Shown here in pieces: positions 1-11,727 of a stretch of 64,000 nt of DNA. How positions within the stretch are numbered: the stretch's first letter is position 1; every line of letters starts with the position of its first letter. Position numbers and translations under genes: made by a program. The DNA is from Cognatishimia sp. MH4019 (lineage in GTDB: Bacteria > Pseudomonadota > Alphaproteobacteria > Rhodobacterales > Rhodobacteraceae), in the NCBI RefSeq assembly GCF_020177595.1, contig NZ_JAHTBL010000002.1, positions 372,001-436,000 of the forward strand, in the 5' to 3' direction. The notes below the pieces were generated by a model that saw only the letters and a program-made list of their open reading frames with translations, was not told where the DNA came from and ran no database searches.

Positions 1-437
1 GGGCAGTTGTGGAACCGATTGTCGAGCAGGTCGGGGTTCGCCAGAACGCCTTCAACGGTTGCCAGCTCCGGGTGCTCGTCGACCAGATAGGTCGGGATCC
101 ACCAGCCTTCGACACCGCCATCAGACAACACGTCGCCAAGGGTGACGATCGTGCCAGCTTCCTTCAGGTCGTTGTAGGACGGCGCGCCGTTGATCCACAG
201 CTCTGTCACGATATCGGGCTTGCCGGTCTCGGACACGGATGCCAGCGACGGCACGGTCGAGGACGGCACAACGGTGACGTCGCAGCCGTAGCCTTGCTCC
301 ATCAGGAATTTCGACACGTTGGTGACAACGGCGGCCGAGGCCCAGTTCATTTCGGTGATCGAAACTTCGCCGCAATCTGCATATGCAGCGGCAGGTGCTG
401 CAAGACCAAGCGTTGCAGCGACAAGTAGCTTCTTCAT
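1..437 (-). CDS. Glycine betaine/choline-type ABC transporter substrate-binding protein (partial, N-terminal 145 codons)
   Basis: The gene runs off the left edge, so only the N-terminus is present. It begins MKKLLVAATLGLAAPAAAYA, a typical Sec signal peptide with probable cleavage before an Asp-Cys. The mature part has the look of the OpuAC/ProX family that delivers quaternary amines to an ABC importer: a beta-strand with MNW near residue 30, VVPSSTVPSLASV near 56-68, the segment DIVTELWINGAP near 75-86 where Trp could line an aromatic ligand cage, and EGWWIPTYLVDEHPEL near 108-123. It is divergent from betI, with both probable BetI operators in the shared gap, so a role in importing choline or betaine for the neighbouring Bet enzymes is likely. 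Ligand identity cannot be decided from this fragment. Confidence 0.85.
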   Translation of the reverse strand, partial: MKKLLVAATLGLAAPAAAYADCGEVSITEMNWASAAVVTNVSKFLMEQGYGCDVTVVPSSTVPSLASVSETGKPDIVTELWINGAPSYNDLKEAGTIVTLGDVLSDGGVEGWWIPTYLVDEHPELATVEGVLANPDLLDNRFHNC

Positions 438-480
438 AAAGTGTTCTCCCTGTGAGCGGATCCGGTGAGTGTCCGGACCC

Positions 481-504
481 TTGATTGGTGACGGTCCCAA
501 TCAA
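481..504. promoter_or_regulatory. Probable BetI operator (inverted repeat 1)
   Basis: A perfect 8-bp inverted repeat, TTGATTGG-N8-CCAATCAA, lies in the divergent gap between the transporter gene and betI. From memory, the E. coli BetI operator carries the same TTGATTGG arm, which makes this the better of two candidates. It sits 43 bp upstream of the transporter start codon and about 100 bp upstream of betI, so one bound repressor could affect both directions. Binding is inferred, not shown. Confidence 0.65.
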
Positions 505-549
505 AGAGCATCCCATTTCACATTGCAACGTGATATCCGATTTTTTTTG

Positions 550-567
550 ATTGACGCGTCAGTCAAT
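550..567. promoter_or_regulatory. Possible second BetI operator (inverted repeat 2)
   Basis: Inverted repeat ATTGAC-N6-GTCAAT, preceded by TTG so that the left arm again reads TTGATTGA. It also contains a perfect internal palindrome, TGACGCGTCA (552-561). Its centre is 66 bp, about six helical turns, from the centre of the first repeat, which would allow cooperative binding on one face of the DNA. It lies 39 bp before the betI start codon. Assignment to BetI is by position and similarity of the arm to repeat 1. Confidence 0.5.
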
Positions 568-606
568 AAAAATCTAAGGGGATTGGGGGATGGTCTGGAG
601 AGTGTC

Positions 607-1194
607 ATGCCGAAACTGGGAATGGAGCCGTTGCGCCGGTTGGCGCTGGTCAATGCCGCGATTACCGAGATCGGATCGCGTGGATCGCTGGATGTGACTG
701 TCACCCAGATCGCGAAACGGGCCGGAGTTTCCAGTGCGTTGGCGCATCATTACTTTGGCAGCAAAGAAAACATTCTGACCGCCGCGATGCGCCGGATCCT
801 GGCGATGCTGGGCGATGATTTGCGGGCCGCGCAAACCGGTAAAGAGACCGCAATCGAGCGGCTGCACGCCATTGTCGAGGCCAGTTTTTCAGAGCGCAAT
901 TTTCGCCCTGACGTGATCGCCGCGTGGCTTGCATTTTACGTCAGCGCGCAAACTTCAAACGATGCGCATCGCCTGTTGAAGGTCTATCACGCGCGTCTTC
1001 GCTCCAACCTCGTTCACGAGCTTCGCCCGCTGATTGGTGAGCACGCCCCGCGCGAGGCAGAGACCATCGCGGCGATGATCGACGGCTTCTATATCCGGCA
1101 AGCCTTGCGCACCGGGTCACCCAATGGGCCCGGCGCGATTGCGGCGACCACCCGGTATATCGACAGCCTTATTGCGCAAAGCGACCTCAAATGA
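607..1194 (+). CDS. betI: HTH-type transcriptional repressor BetI
   Basis: TetR-family repressor of the choline-to-betaine genes; in the known systems choline relieves repression. The start at 607 gives MPKLGMEPLRR, the usual BetI N-terminus, and 195 residues, the normal family length; the reading frame stays open upstream to 469 but that part has no BetI character and covers the operators. The helix-turn-helix is at about residues 25-50 (TVTQIAKRAGVSSALAHHYFG, with the HHYFGSKENIL recognition segment). The C-terminal helices form the ligand and dimer domain. Its stop codon overlaps the betC start by 4 bases (ATGA), so it is the first gene of a coupled betICBA operon and probably represses itself. 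Confidence 0.95.
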   Translation: MPKLGMEPLRRLALVNAAITEIGSRGSLDVTVTQIAKRAGVSSALAHHYFGSKENILTAAMRRILAMLGDDLRAAQTGKETAIERLHAIVEASFSERNFRPDVIAAWLAFYVSAQTSNDAHRLLKVYHARLRSNLVHELRPLIGEHAPREAETIAAMIDGFYIRQALRTGSPNGPGAIAATTRYIDSLIAQSDLK

Positions 1195-2699
1195 GCACAC
1201 CGAATATTCTCATTTTCATGGTCGATCAGCTGAATGGCACGTTTTTTCCTGATGGGCCTGCGGAATGGCTGCACGCCCCAAACCTGAAGAAACTGGCGGC
1301 ATCCTCGGCCAGGTTCGCCAATTGCTACACCGCCTCGCCACTATGCGCGCCTGGGCGGGCGAGCTTTATGTCCGGCCAGCTTCCCAGCCGCACGCGGGTC
1401 TATGACAACGCGGCAGAGTTCGCTTCGGACATCCCGACCTACGCGCATCATTTGCGGCGGGCGGGGTATCAGACTTGCCTCTCCGGCAAGATGCATTTCG
1501 TAGGTCCAGACCAGATGCACGGGTTTGAGGAGCGTCTGACGACGGACATTTATCCGGCTGATTTCGGCTGGACGCCGGATTACCGCAAACCGGGCGAGCG
1601 GATCGATTGGTGGTATCACAATATGGGGTCCGTCACTGGCGCAGGCGTGGCCGAAATCTCTAATCAGATGGAGTATGATGACGAGGTTGCCTATCACGCG
1701 ACGCGCAAGGTTTATGATCTGGCGCGGGGCAAGGATCAGCGCCCGTGGTGCCTGACGGTCAGCTTCACGCATCCCCATGATCCCTATGTCGCGCGCAAGA
1801 AGTATTGGGACCTTTACGAGGATTGCGAACACCTGCTGCCAAAGGTTCCCGCGCTGGACTACGACGATCACGACCCGCATGCGCAGCGGATATTCGATGC
1901 GAATGACTGGCGGAGTTTCGATATCTCGGAAGATGATATCAAACGCTCTCGCCGCGCTTATTTCGCCAATATCAGCTATCTCGATGACAAGATCGGAGAG
2001 GTCTTGGAGGCATTGGAAGGCACGCGGCAAGAGGCGGTGATCCTGTTCGTCTCCGATCACGGCGACATGCTGGGTGAGCGTGGGTTATGGTTCAAGATGA
2101 GCTTTTACGAAGGCTCTGTACGGGTGCCTTTGATGATCTCGGCACCGGGTGTTCCAACGGGTCTGGTGATCGAACCTGTGTCGAATATCGACGTGACGCC
2201 GACGCTTTGCGATCTGGCGGGGATTTCGATGGACGAGGTTTTGCCCTGGACCGAGGGACAGAGCCTTTTGCCTGTCGCGGGCGGCGCGGCGCGGCAAGGG
2301 GCTGTCGCAATGGAATACGTGGCAGAGGCGTCTTATGCGCCGCTGGTTTGCTTACGGCAGGGCGATTGGAAATACACAAGCTGCGCGCTTGATCCGGAAC
2401 AGTTGTTCAATATTGCGGATGATCCGCATGAGTTGACGAACCTTGCAAGCGATCCGGCCTATGCCAGTGTGCTTTCCGATTTTCGCGCGCAGGCAGAGGC
2501 GCGGTGGGACCTTGAGGCGTTCGATGCGCAGGTCCGCGAAAGTCAGGCGCGGCGCTGGGTTGTGTACGAGGCGCTGCGTCAGGGCGGCTATTACCCGTGG
2601 GATTTCCAACCGCTTCAGAAAGCGTCTGAACGCTACATGCGCAACCACATGGATTTGAACGATGTCGAGGAAGGCCAACGCTTTCCGAGGGGAGAGTAA
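1191..2699 (+). CDS. betC: Choline-sulfatase
   Basis: Hydrolyses choline-O-sulfate to choline and sulfate in the cytoplasm, feeding the BetA/BetB steps. The protein starts [16 protein letters not shown], containing the metal-binding Asp of alkaline-phosphatase-fold sulfatases. The signature CAPGRASF at about residues 52-59 supplies the Cys that is converted to formylglycine and the following Arg. A second metal-binding segment, [15 protein letters not shown], lies near residue 285-299. The C-terminal part (residues about 440-502, with RRWVVYEAL and [10 protein letters not shown]) is typical of choline-sulfatases and not of general sulfatases. At 502 residues it has the normal length. Start ATG overlaps the betI stop, as in the betICBA operons of rhizobia and roseobacters. 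Confidence 0.95.
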   Translation: MSTPNILIFMVDQLNGTFFPDGPAEWLHAPNLKKLAASSARFANCYTASPLCAPGRASFMSGQLPSRTRVYDNAAEFASDIPTYAHHLRRAGYQTCLSGKMHFVGPDQMHGFEERLTTDIYPADFGWTPDYRKPGERIDWWYHNMGSVTGAGVAEISNQMEYDDEVAYHATRKVYDLARGKDQRPWCLTVSFTHPHDPYVARKKYWDLYEDCEHLLPKVPALDYDDHDPHAQRIFDANDWRSFDISEDDIKRSRRAYFANISYLDDKIGEVLEALEGTRQEAVILFVSDHGDMLGERGLWFKMSFYEGSVRVPLMISAPGVPTGLVIEPVSNIDVTPTLCDLAGISMDEVLPWTEGQSLLPVAGGAARQGAVAMEYVAEASYAPLVCLRQGDWKYTSCALDPEQLFNIADDPHELTNLASDPAYASVLSDFRAQAEARWDLEAFDAQVRESQARRWVVYEALRQGGYYPWDFQPLQKASERYMRNHMDLNDVEEGQRFPRGE

Positions 2700-2700
2700 G

Positions 2701-4155
2701 ATGGTTACGACGCAACCCACCGCGAGCCATTTTATCAATGGTGATTATGTGGAGGACACGGCGGGCGAAGTCATCGACGTGATCTACCCCGCGACCGGCG
2801 AAAAGATCGCGCAGGTGCACGCAGCGACGCCTGCTGTGATCGAACAGGCCTTGGAAAGCGCGGACGCTGCGCAAAAGGAATGGGCGAGGTGGAGTGGGAC
2901 GGAGCGGGGCCGCGTGCTGCGCCGTGCCGCCGACATCATTCGCGAGCGGAACCGCGCGCTCAGCATTCTTGAGACCTATGACACTGGGAAGGCCTTGCAA
3001 GAGACGCTCTATGCCGATGCGACGAGCGGGGCGGACGCGCTTGAGTATTTCGGTGGCTTGGCGGGGTCTCTGACCGGAGAGCACATCCAGCTTGGTGCGG
3101 ATTTCGCTTACACCAAGCGCGTGCCTTTGGGTGTGTGCGTGGGCATTGGTGCATGGAACTACCCCACGCAAATCGCCTGCTGGAAAGGCGCACCGGCGCT
3201 GGCTTGTGGCAATGCGATGATCTTCAAGCCGTCGGAGACGACGCCGCTTTGTGCATTGAAGATCGCTGAGATTCTAGTGGAAGCGGGATTGCCTGCGGGG
3301 CTTTTCAATGTCGTGCAAGGCATGGGCGCAGTGGGCGCGGCGCTGGTGGAAGACCCGCGCGTGGCCAAGGTCTCGCTGACCGGATCTGTGCCCACGGGTA
3401 AGAAGGTTTACGCCGCTGCTGCCGCGCATATGAAGCACGCGACGATGGAGCTGGGCGGGAAATCCCCGCTTGTCATTTTCGATGATGCAAATGTCGAAAA
3501 TGCGGTGAGTGGCGCGATGCTGGCGAATATGTATTCGACGGGTCAGGTGTGCTCCAACGGGACGCGGGTCTTTGTTCAGAAGGGTGTGAAGGACGCGTTT
3601 TTGAAGCGCTTTGAGGAGCGGTGCGCAGCGATCAAGCTGGGCGATCCGCTGGATGAAGAGACGCATCTGGGGCCGATGGTGAGCGACGCGCAGATAAATA
3701 TCGTGCTGGACTATATCGCCAAGGGGAAAGCCGAAGGTGCAACGCTGATTTGCGGCGGCGAGCGGCTGGAGCGCGACGGGTTCTATGTGGCGCCGACCGT
3801 CTTTGCGGATGTCACCGATGGAATGACCATTGCCCGCGAAGAGATCTTCGGGCCGGTGATGGCCGTGCTGGATTTCGACGACGAGGACGAGGTGATCGCG
3901 CGGGCGAACGACACGCCGTATGGCCTGTCGGCAGGGGTTTTCACGAATGATATCACTCGCGCGCACCGCGTCGTGGATCAGTTGGAGGCGGGCACTTGCT
4001 GGATCAACACCTACAACCTTGCGCCGGTGGAGGTGCCGTTTGGGGGCGTCAAAGCCTCGGGCGTGGGACGCGAAAACGCGAAGGCGGCGATCGAGCATTA
4101 TAGCGAGATCAAGTCAGTTTATGTGGGCATGACGCCCGTGGACTCGGCCTACTGA
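2701..4155 (+). CDS. betB: Betaine aldehyde dehydrogenase
   Basis: Oxidises betaine aldehyde to glycine betaine with NAD(P)+. The open frame extends back to 2662 inside betC, but ATG 2701 follows the purine-rich ribosome-binding site GGGGAGAG and gives 484 residues, near the 490 usual for BetB. Aldehyde dehydrogenase marks are in place: Rossmann and substrate segment [18 protein letters not shown] at about 150-167, the SLTGS cofactor motif at 225-229, the general base Glu250 in MELGGKSP, and the catalytic Cys284 in [10 protein letters not shown]. The C-terminal [14 protein letters not shown] segment is also intact. It lies 1 base after the betC stop and 1 base before betA, so all four bet genes are probably on one transcript. 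Confidence 0.95.
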   Translation: MVTTQPTASHFINGDYVEDTAGEVIDVIYPATGEKIAQVHAATPAVIEQALESADAAQKEWARWSGTERGRVLRRAADIIRERNRALSILETYDTGKALQETLYADATSGADALEYFGGLAGSLTGEHIQLGADFAYTKRVPLGVCVGIGAWNYPTQIACWKGAPALACGNAMIFKPSETTPLCALKIAEILVEAGLPAGLFNVVQGMGAVGAALVEDPRVAKVSLTGSVPTGKKVYAAAAAHMKHATMELGGKSPLVIFDDANVENAVSGAMLANMYSTGQVCSNGTRVFVQKGVKDAFLKRFEERCAAIKLGDPLDEETHLGPMVSDAQINIVLDYIAKGKAEGATLICGGERLERDGFYVAPTVFADVTDGMTIAREEIFGPVMAVLDFDDEDEVIARANDTPYGLSAGVFTNDITRAHRVVDQLEAGTCWINTYNLAPVEVPFGGVKASGVGRENAKAAIEHYSEIKSVYVGMTPVDSAY

Positions 4156-4156
4156 C

Positions 4157-5818
4157 ATGCAAGCGGATTACGTCATTGTCGGAGCCGGATCGGCGGGCTG
4201 CGCGTTGGCGTATCGGTTGTCGGAGGACGGTAAGTATTCCGTCATCGTGATTGAGTATGGAGGCAGCGATGCAGGGCCGCTGATCCAGATGCCAGGCGCG
4301 CTGTCCTATCCGATGAACATGAAGCGCTATGACTGGGGCTATCAAAGTGAGCCTGAGCCGCATCTGGGCGGACGACGTTTGGCGTGCCCGCGCGGGAAGG
4401 TGATCGGCGGGTCTTCTTCGATCAACGGGATGGTTTATGTCCGCGGTCATGCGCGCGACTTTGACCATTGGGAGGAAAGCGGCGCGACCGGTTGGTCGGG
4501 CGCGGATGTGATGCCCTATTACAAGCGGATGGAGTGTTGGGACGATGCGGGCCATGGCGGGGACGCGTCATGGCGTGGGACGGACGGGCCAATTCATGTG
4601 ACGCGTGGGCCGCGCACCAATCCGTTGGTGAAAGCCTTTGTCGAGGCTGGCAAGCAGGCAGGCTATCCGTTCACCGAAGATTATAACGGCGCACAGCAAG
4701 AGGGGTTTGGCGCGTTCGAGCATACGATCTATCGCGGGCAGCGGTGGTCGGCGGCGAATGCGTATCTGAAGCCCGCGTTGAAGCGCCCCAACTGCACCAT
4801 GGTCAAAGGGCTGGCCGAGAAGGTTGTTATCGAGGACGGCCGCGCGGTGGGGGTTAAGCTTCGCATTGGCGGGCGGAGTGAGGTGATCCGCGTGAACCGA
4901 GAGGTGATCCTGGCGGCGTCCTCGATCAACTCGCCCAAACTGCTGATGCTGTCGGGGATCGGCCCAGGCGCTCATTTGGCCGAGCATGGGATTGACGTGA
5001 TCGCGGATCGACCCGGTGTGGGGCAGAACCTGCAGGATCATCTGGAGCTTTACATCCAGATGGCCTGCACACAGCCGGTCAGCCTATTCTCGTATTGGAA
5101 CCTCCCGGGGAAGGCCTGGGTCGGCGCGCAGTGGCTGTTTGGGCGAACCGGACCGGGGGCGTCGAACCAGTTTGAATCGACCGGGTTTATTCGATCTGAT
5201 GCGGGGGTGGAATATCCAGATATTCAGTTTCACTTCCTGCCGCTGGCAGTGCGCTATGACGGCAAAGTCGCAGCAGAAGGGCATGGGTTTCAAGCGCATG
5301 TCGGGCCGATGCGGTCGAAATCACGCGGGGCGGTGACTTTGAAATCGACGGACCCGACAGAGGCTCCGGCGATCTTCTTTAACTATATGAGCCATGCGGA
5401 GGATTGGTCGGAGTTCCGCACTGCAATCCGCCTGACGCGCGAGATTTTCGGGCAGGAGGCGTTTGCGCCCTATGCTGGTCACGAAATCCAACCGGGTGCG
5501 GATGTGCAAAGCGATGAGGCGTTGGATGCGTTCATCCGTGAGCATGCGGAGAGCGCGTATCACCCTTGTGGCACCGCGAAGATGGGCGCGGTGAGCGATC
5601 CGATGGCCGTGGTGGACCCGGAGTGTCGGGTGATCGGCGTTAACGGGTTGCGGGTTGCCGACAGCTCGATCTTTCCGCGGATCACGAATGGGAACCTGAA
5701 CGGCCCTTCGATTATGGTGGGGGAAAAAGCGTCCGATCATATTCTTGGGCGCACGCTCCTGCCCCGCTCGAACGCGGCGCCTTGGATCAATCCGAATTGG
5801 AAGACGGCCCAACGATAG
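4157..5818 (+). CDS. betA: Choline dehydrogenase (GMC oxidoreductase)
   Basis: FAD-dependent oxidation of choline to betaine aldehyde, membrane-associated in the family. The N-terminus [17 protein letters not shown] contains the dinucleotide-binding motif GAGSAG (residues 9-14). The GMC signature follows at about 76-100 ([19 protein letters not shown]). The C-terminal catalytic segment HPCGTAKMG places the active-site His at about 469, and the NGNLNGPS segment near 511-518 supplies the Asn partner. 553 residues is the normal length. It is the last gene of the betICBA operon; its stop lies 9 bases from the stop of the convergent gyrB gene, and no room is left for a classical terminator between them. 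Confidence 0.95.
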   Translation: MQADYVIVGAGSAGCALAYRLSEDGKYSVIVIEYGGSDAGPLIQMPGALSYPMNMKRYDWGYQSEPEPHLGGRRLACPRGKVIGGSSSINGMVYVRGHARDFDHWEESGATGWSGADVMPYYKRMECWDDAGHGGDASWRGTDGPIHVTRGPRTNPLVKAFVEAGKQAGYPFTEDYNGAQQEGFGAFEHTIYRGQRWSAANAYLKPALKRPNCTMVKGLAEKVVIEDGRAVGVKLRIGGRSEVIRVNREVILAASSINSPKLLMLSGIGPGAHLAEHGIDVIADRPGVGQNLQDHLELYIQMACTQPVSLFSYWNLPGKAWVGAQWLFGRTGPGASNQFESTGFIRSDAGVEYPDIQFHFLPLAVRYDGKVAAEGHGFQAHVGPMRSKSRGAVTLKSTDPTEAPAIFFNYMSHAEDWSEFRTAIRLTREIFGQEAFAPYAGHEIQPGADVQSDEALDAFIREHAESAYHPCGTAKMGAVSDPMAVVDPECRVIGVNGLRVADSSIFPRITNGNLNGPSIMVGEKASDHILGRTLLPRSNAAPWINPNWKTAQR

Positions 5819-5827
5819 GGCCGCCGC

Positions 5828-8260
<2,433 letters not shown>

Positions 8261-8272
8261 CTATTTGCTGAT

Positions 8273-8301
8273 TTTATACGAGGTTTTGGGGGTGATGTCA
8301 C
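8273..8301 (-). promoter_or_regulatory. Predicted sigma-70 type promoter of gyrB
   Basis: Read on the minus strand, GTGACA (8301-8296; five of six bases of TTGACA) is followed after exactly 17 bases by TATAAA (8278-8273). Transcription would begin about 20 bases before the gyrB start codon, and an AAGGA ribosome-binding site follows. This suggests gyrB can be transcribed independently of the upstream recF/VOC/lysE genes. Confidence 0.55.
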
Positions 8302-8322
8302 GCAGAACGCCTATATTTTGCG

Positions 8323-8943
8323 TTATGTGAGTGGGATCACCAGACCAACGCAAATCAGGAGGATACCGGCCACAAGGTTGGTATTTCGAAGCGCTCTCGA
8401 AGACGTCAGAAAGCGGCGCATCCGGTCCACAAAGAGCGCGAAAAAGAGGTTGCCGATGAACGGGATGACGATGGAAATCGCGACGATAGCCGCGATGTCG
8501 AGACGGGTGACTTGGGTCAAATCAAAGAAGCCTGGCAGGACGCCCATGTAGAACAGGATCGCCTTGGGATTGCCAAGGATCACGGCGAGGCCCGCGATGA
8601 ACCCCGCCCACATGCCGGGGCGTGTGAGGCGGCTATCAGCGGCAATGGTCTTGTCCGCGTTGCGGATCACGAGGACGCCCATCAGGATGAAGATTGCGGC
8701 GGCGACGAAACGGAAGATGAGCATGAAAGCATCGAAGTTGCTGGCGACAAGGCTGACACCCAGGATCGCAAGGAAAGGCCACAGCGCATCACCAATCACG
8801 ACGCCAAGGGCGACGGGCCACGCGGCCTGGAACCCACCTGAAAGCGCCCGCGCGGTGATGGCCATCCAAACGGGACCGGGGGTCAGGAACAGGATCGCGA
8901 TTGCGCCTGCGTAAAGGGCAAGCTCAGCCGGGGTGATTGTCAC
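8323..8943 (-). CDS. LysE/RhtB-family amino acid (or small metabolite) exporter
   Basis: A 206-residue inner-membrane protein with about six hydrophobic segments. The N-terminus ALYAGAIAILFLTPGPVWMAI carries the TPGP motif of the LysE/RhtB translocator family, followed by the GVVIGDALW segment typical of these exporters. Members export amino acids or homoserine lactones; the substrate here cannot be told. The start is GTG at 8943, which overlaps the stop codon of the VOC gene by 4 bases (GTGA), so it is translationally coupled to that gene. The recF-VOC-lysE junctions are both overlaps of this kind, which suggests one transcript, although no functional link to replication is obvious. Confidence 0.88.
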   Translation of the reverse strand: MTITPAELALYAGAIAILFLTPGPVWMAITARALSGGFQAAWPVALGVVIGDALWPFLAILGVSLVASNFDAFMLIFRFVAAAIFILMGVLVIRNADKTIAADSRLTRPGMWAGFIAGLAVILGNPKAILFYMGVLPGFFDLTQVTRLDIAAIVAISIVIPFIGNLFFALFVDRMRRFLTSSRALRNTNLVAGILLICVGLVIPLT

Positions 8944-9356
8944 GCAAGTTTGCCTTCGTCATCGAGCGGCCAATAGGGGTTGAAGGCAAACTCCCAGATG
9001 TGGCCATCGGGATCGGCGACATAGCTGGAATAGCCGCCCCATGCCATCTTTTCAGGCTGTGCGATGGCGGTGGCACCTGCTTCGAGGGCGGCTTGGAAGG
9101 CAGCATCAACGCCCGCCTCATCGGGGTAGTTCTGGGCGAGGGTCATTGCGCCCTTACCAAGCTCAGCATGCGCACGACCTTGCTCTTTGGCGAGCATATC
9201 CAGAGGGAACAGCCCAAATTTGGTGCCGCCCATGTCATAGAAGGCGACGTTCTCAAGTGTCTCTTCTGGCACCCAGCCTAGTGCTTCGTAGTAGGCGCGG
9301 GACCGGGCGAGGTCTGAAACCCCAAGCGTAATCAGGTTAACGCGGTTCATGCTCAT
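8940..9356 (-). CDS. VOC-family (glyoxalase/bleomycin-resistance fold) protein
   Basis: A small protein of 138 residues in the vicinal-oxygen-chelate fold. It begins MSMNRVNLITLGVSDLARSR, followed by YYEALGW, the usual first beta-alpha unit, and ends with the second module containing WGGYSSYVADPDGHIWEFAFNPYW, where the DPDGHIWE segment holds the metal-binding Glu typical of the family. The frame is open upstream to 9461 but that part lies inside recF; ATG 9356 overlaps the recF stop (ATGA) and has an AAGG about 8 bases upstream. Substrate unknown: lactoylglutathione lyase, dioxygenase-like and resistance functions are all possible. Confidence 0.85.
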   Translation of the reverse strand: MSMNRVNLITLGVSDLARSRAYYEALGWVPEETLENVAFYDMGGTKFGLFPLDMLAKEQGRAHAELGKGAMTLAQNYPDEAGVDAAFQAALEAGATAIAQPEKMAWGGYSSYVADPDGHIWEFAFNPYWPLDDEGKLA

Positions 9357-10459
9357 GATGTGCCTTTCAGGAAGGAGATGCCGCTCTCTTCGCCCACCTC
9401 GACAAACATCGCGCGGGACTGGAGCGTATCGAACAGTTCTGGCCCGGTGCCAGTCATCCATGCCTGTGCGCCCAGCGCAATGATCTCGTCATAAAGCGCG
9501 GCACGGCGGTCGGCATCGAGATGGGCGGCGACCTCATCCAGCAGCAAGATCGGGGGCGCACCAAATTCTGCGATCAGGGCGCGGCCATTGGCAAGGATCA
9601 GGGACACAAGCAGGGCTTTTTGCTCTCCGGTAGAGCAATCCTTGGCAGCGACGCCTTTCGCGGCATAGGTGGCGGACAGATCAGCGCGATGCGGTCCGAT
9701 CAGGGTGCGTCCGGCCAAAAGATCACGGGGGCGGCTACTTTGCAGCGCCTCAAGCAGTGCATCGGTGTCCTCTGGCATCTCGCCATCCGCTTGGGTCAGC
9801 AAAAGATCGGCGGTCGGAAAGGCCGTCTCGGCCTCTTTTTGCGCTTCGATCAATTGGGCAACACAGGCCTGCCGATTGGCGTGGATCGCCGCGCCCGCCT
9901 TGGCCATCTGCGCTTCCAACGCACTATACCACGCCGCGTCGCGAACCTGATCCTTCAGTAGGCGGTTCCGCTCGCGCATGGCTTTCTCGTAGGTCAGCGT
10001 GGCCTCGGCATGGGTCGGCTCAAAGCTCAGCGTCATGCGGTCCAGAAACCGTCGCCGCCCATCGGCCCCTTCGATCCAGAGCCGGTCCATCGACGGAATT
10101 AACCACAGGACCCGCGCGATGCGGCCCAGCGCGACCTGCGTCGCCGCCTTGCCGTCGATGCGCACCTGGCGAGAGGTGCCTTCTTCGCTGAACGTCTCCA
10201 CCTCATGCATCTGATGGAGCGAGCGCAGAACCGCGCTGACCTTCCAACCCAGCGCCTCGGGCCGGCGCACCATAGCCTCGGCTGCAGCACGACGTAGACC
10301 ACGCCCCGGCGACAACAGCGATACAGCTTCAAGAATATTGGTCTTGCCCGCCCCGTTTGCCCCATGAACGGCGATGGGGCCCGGATCAAGCGTCAGGCGC
10401 GCCGCCTTGTGAGAGCGGAAATGCGAAAGGGTCAGCTCGGTGAGCGCGAGGCCAGTCAT
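9353..10459 (-). CDS. recF: DNA replication and repair protein RecF
   Basis: SMC-like ATPase that helps load RecA at single-stranded gaps. The 368-residue protein has the Walker A motif GANGAGKT at residues 33-40, the ABC signature STGEQKALL near residue 283, and the Walker B segment PPILLLDEVAAHLD near 305-318. It lies downstream of dnaA and dnaN, the classical order. Start ATG 10459 is 45 bases after the dnaN stop, and the gap contains a hairpin element of a kind common in this order. Its stop overlaps the VOC start by 4 bases. Confidence 0.96.
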   Translation of the reverse strand: MTGLALTELTLSHFRSHKAARLTLDPGPIAVHGANGAGKTNILEAVSLLSPGRGLRRAAAEAMVRRPEALGWKVSAVLRSLHQMHEVETFSEEGTSRQVRIDGKAATQVALGRIARVLWLIPSMDRLWIEGADGRRRFLDRMTLSFEPTHAEATLTYEKAMRERNRLLKDQVRDAAWYSALEAQMAKAGAAIHANRQACVAQLIEAQKEAETAFPTADLLLTQADGEMPEDTDALLEALQSSRPRDLLAGRTLIGPHRADLSATYAAKGVAAKDCSTGEQKALLVSLILANGRALIAEFGAPPILLLDEVAAHLDADRRAALYDEIIALGAQAWMTGTGPELFDTLQSRAMFVEVGEESGISFLKGTS

Positions 10460-10462
10460 GCG

Positions 10463-10500
10463 GGCCCTTTCATCTTTGTCAAAATACTCCCGCCGGAGGC
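10463..10500 (-). repeat. Rhodobacterales-type intergenic hairpin element between dnaN and recF
   Basis: On the minus strand the gap reads GCCTCCGGCGGGAGTATTTT followed by GACAAAGATGAAAGG. The CTCC/GGAG hairpin followed by TATTTT looks like a weak intrinsic terminator or attenuator. From memory, near-identical stretches (CCTCCGGCGGGAGTATTTT then AAAGATGAA) recur between genes in many Rhodobacterales genomes; that recollection needs a genome search. No second copy was noticed in this window. Confidence 0.5.
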
Positions 10501-10504
10501 AGAG

Positions 10505-11623
10505 TTATACGCGCATCGGCATGACGACATAGATCGCGCTTTGGTCGTTGCCTTCGCGCATCAAGGTTGGGTCGCCTGCGGAATTGAACATGAAGACGGC
10601 GTTCTCACGGTCCACTTGGCTGGCGATTTCGAGCAGGTATTTGGCGTTAAAACCAATCTCGAGCCGCTCGTCACCATAAGCCACGGCCAGCTCTTCTTCA
10701 GCCGCACCGCTGTCGGGCGCGTTGACGGAGAGGATCAGACGGTCTTCATCAAGGGCCAGTTTCACCGCGCGGGAGCGCTCGGACGACACGGTCGCCACAC
10801 GGTCCACGGCTTGGGCAAATTCGGAGGCGTCGACTTCCAGCTTGCGCGTGTTCCCTGCGGGGATCACGCGGGTGTAGTCGGGGAAGGTGCCGTCGATGAC
10901 CTTGGAGGTCAGCGTGATCTCGGGCGTGGCAAAACGGATCTTGGTTTCGCTGAGCGAGACCGCGATTTCGACCTCGTCATCTTCAAGCAGCTTGCGCAGT
11001 TCGCCCACGGTTTTGCGCGGCACGATCACGCCGGGCATCCCCGCCGCGCCCTCGGGCAGATCAGCGTCGATGCGGGCGAGGCGGTGGCCATCGGTAGCCA
11101 CGCAGCGCAGCACTTGACCGCCATCGCTATCGGCCACGTGCATGTAGACGCCGTTCAGATAGTAGCGGGTTTCCTCGGTCGAGATGGCGAATTTCGACTT
11201 GTCGAAGAGGCGGCGCAGGACGGGCGCGGGGGCGGCAAAGTTGCTCTCATATTCAGAGTTCGCCATCACCGGGAAGTCTTCTTTCGGCAGGGTCGCGAGC
11301 GAGAAATTCGAGCGGCCCGCCTCGACCGTCAGCCGACCAGAGGCGCCATCGTCGCTGAGTTGAACCAAAGCACCGTCGGGCAGTTTGCGCACAATCTCGT
11401 GCAAGGTCACAGCGCCCACGGTCGTGGCACCGGCGCGTTCAACCTGCGCGTTGGTCTTGTCGACGACCTCGATATCGAGGTCTGTGGCGCGGAAAGAGAC
11501 CGTATCCCCTTCGGCTTCGATCAGCACATTGGCGAGGATCGGGATCGTATTCCGGCGCTCGACAACCGATTGCGCCTGAGCGACTGCTTTGAGCAGCGCG
11601 CCGCGTTCCATACTGATCTTCAT
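10505..11623 (-). CDS. dnaN: DNA polymerase III beta subunit (sliding clamp)
   Basis: Ring-shaped processivity clamp. The product of 372 residues has the three repeated clamp domains and the expected C-terminus YVVMPMRV, which forms part of the protein-binding cleft. Start ATG 11623 gives MKISMERGALLKA, the usual beginning, and follows AGGAG at 8 bases; the frame extends to 11680 but without clamp character. A 104-base gap separates it from dnaA and could hold its own promoter. A 12-bp palindrome lies in that gap at 11701-11712. Confidence 0.97.
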   Translation of the reverse strand: MKISMERGALLKAVAQAQSVVERRNTIPILANVLIEAEGDTVSFRATDLDIEVVDKTNAQVERAGATTVGAVTLHEIVRKLPDGALVQLSDDGASGRLTVEAGRSNFSLATLPKEDFPVMANSEYESNFAAPAPVLRRLFDKSKFAISTEETRYYLNGVYMHVADSDGGQVLRCVATDGHRLARIDADLPEGAAGMPGVIVPRKTVGELRKLLEDDEVEIAVSLSETKIRFATPEITLTSKVIDGTFPDYTRVIPAGNTRKLEVDASEFAQAVDRVATVSSERSRAVKLALDEDRLILSVNAPDSGAAEEELAVAYGDERLEIGFNAKYLLEIASQVDRENAVFMFNSAGDPTLMREGNDQSAIYVVMPMRV

Positions 11624-11727
11624 TCCAAAGCTCCTGCGATGACCGGACGGCGAAAGTAGCACCTTCGCCCAGCGGCTCAAGTCCTTTCATGCGACCATCA
11701 TGCGTTAACGCAAAAGCGTCAAGCCTA

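Noticed and set aside
10364-11659. Open frame of 431 codons on the plus strand
   Set aside because: Antisense to dnaN and to the start of recF; a high-GC shadow frame rich in His, Gly and Arg.
11701-11712. Perfect palindrome TGCGTTAACGCA in the dnaA-dnaN gap
   Set aside because: A single 12-bp palindrome could arise by chance in 64 kb, and it matches no operator I know; not enough to call a site.
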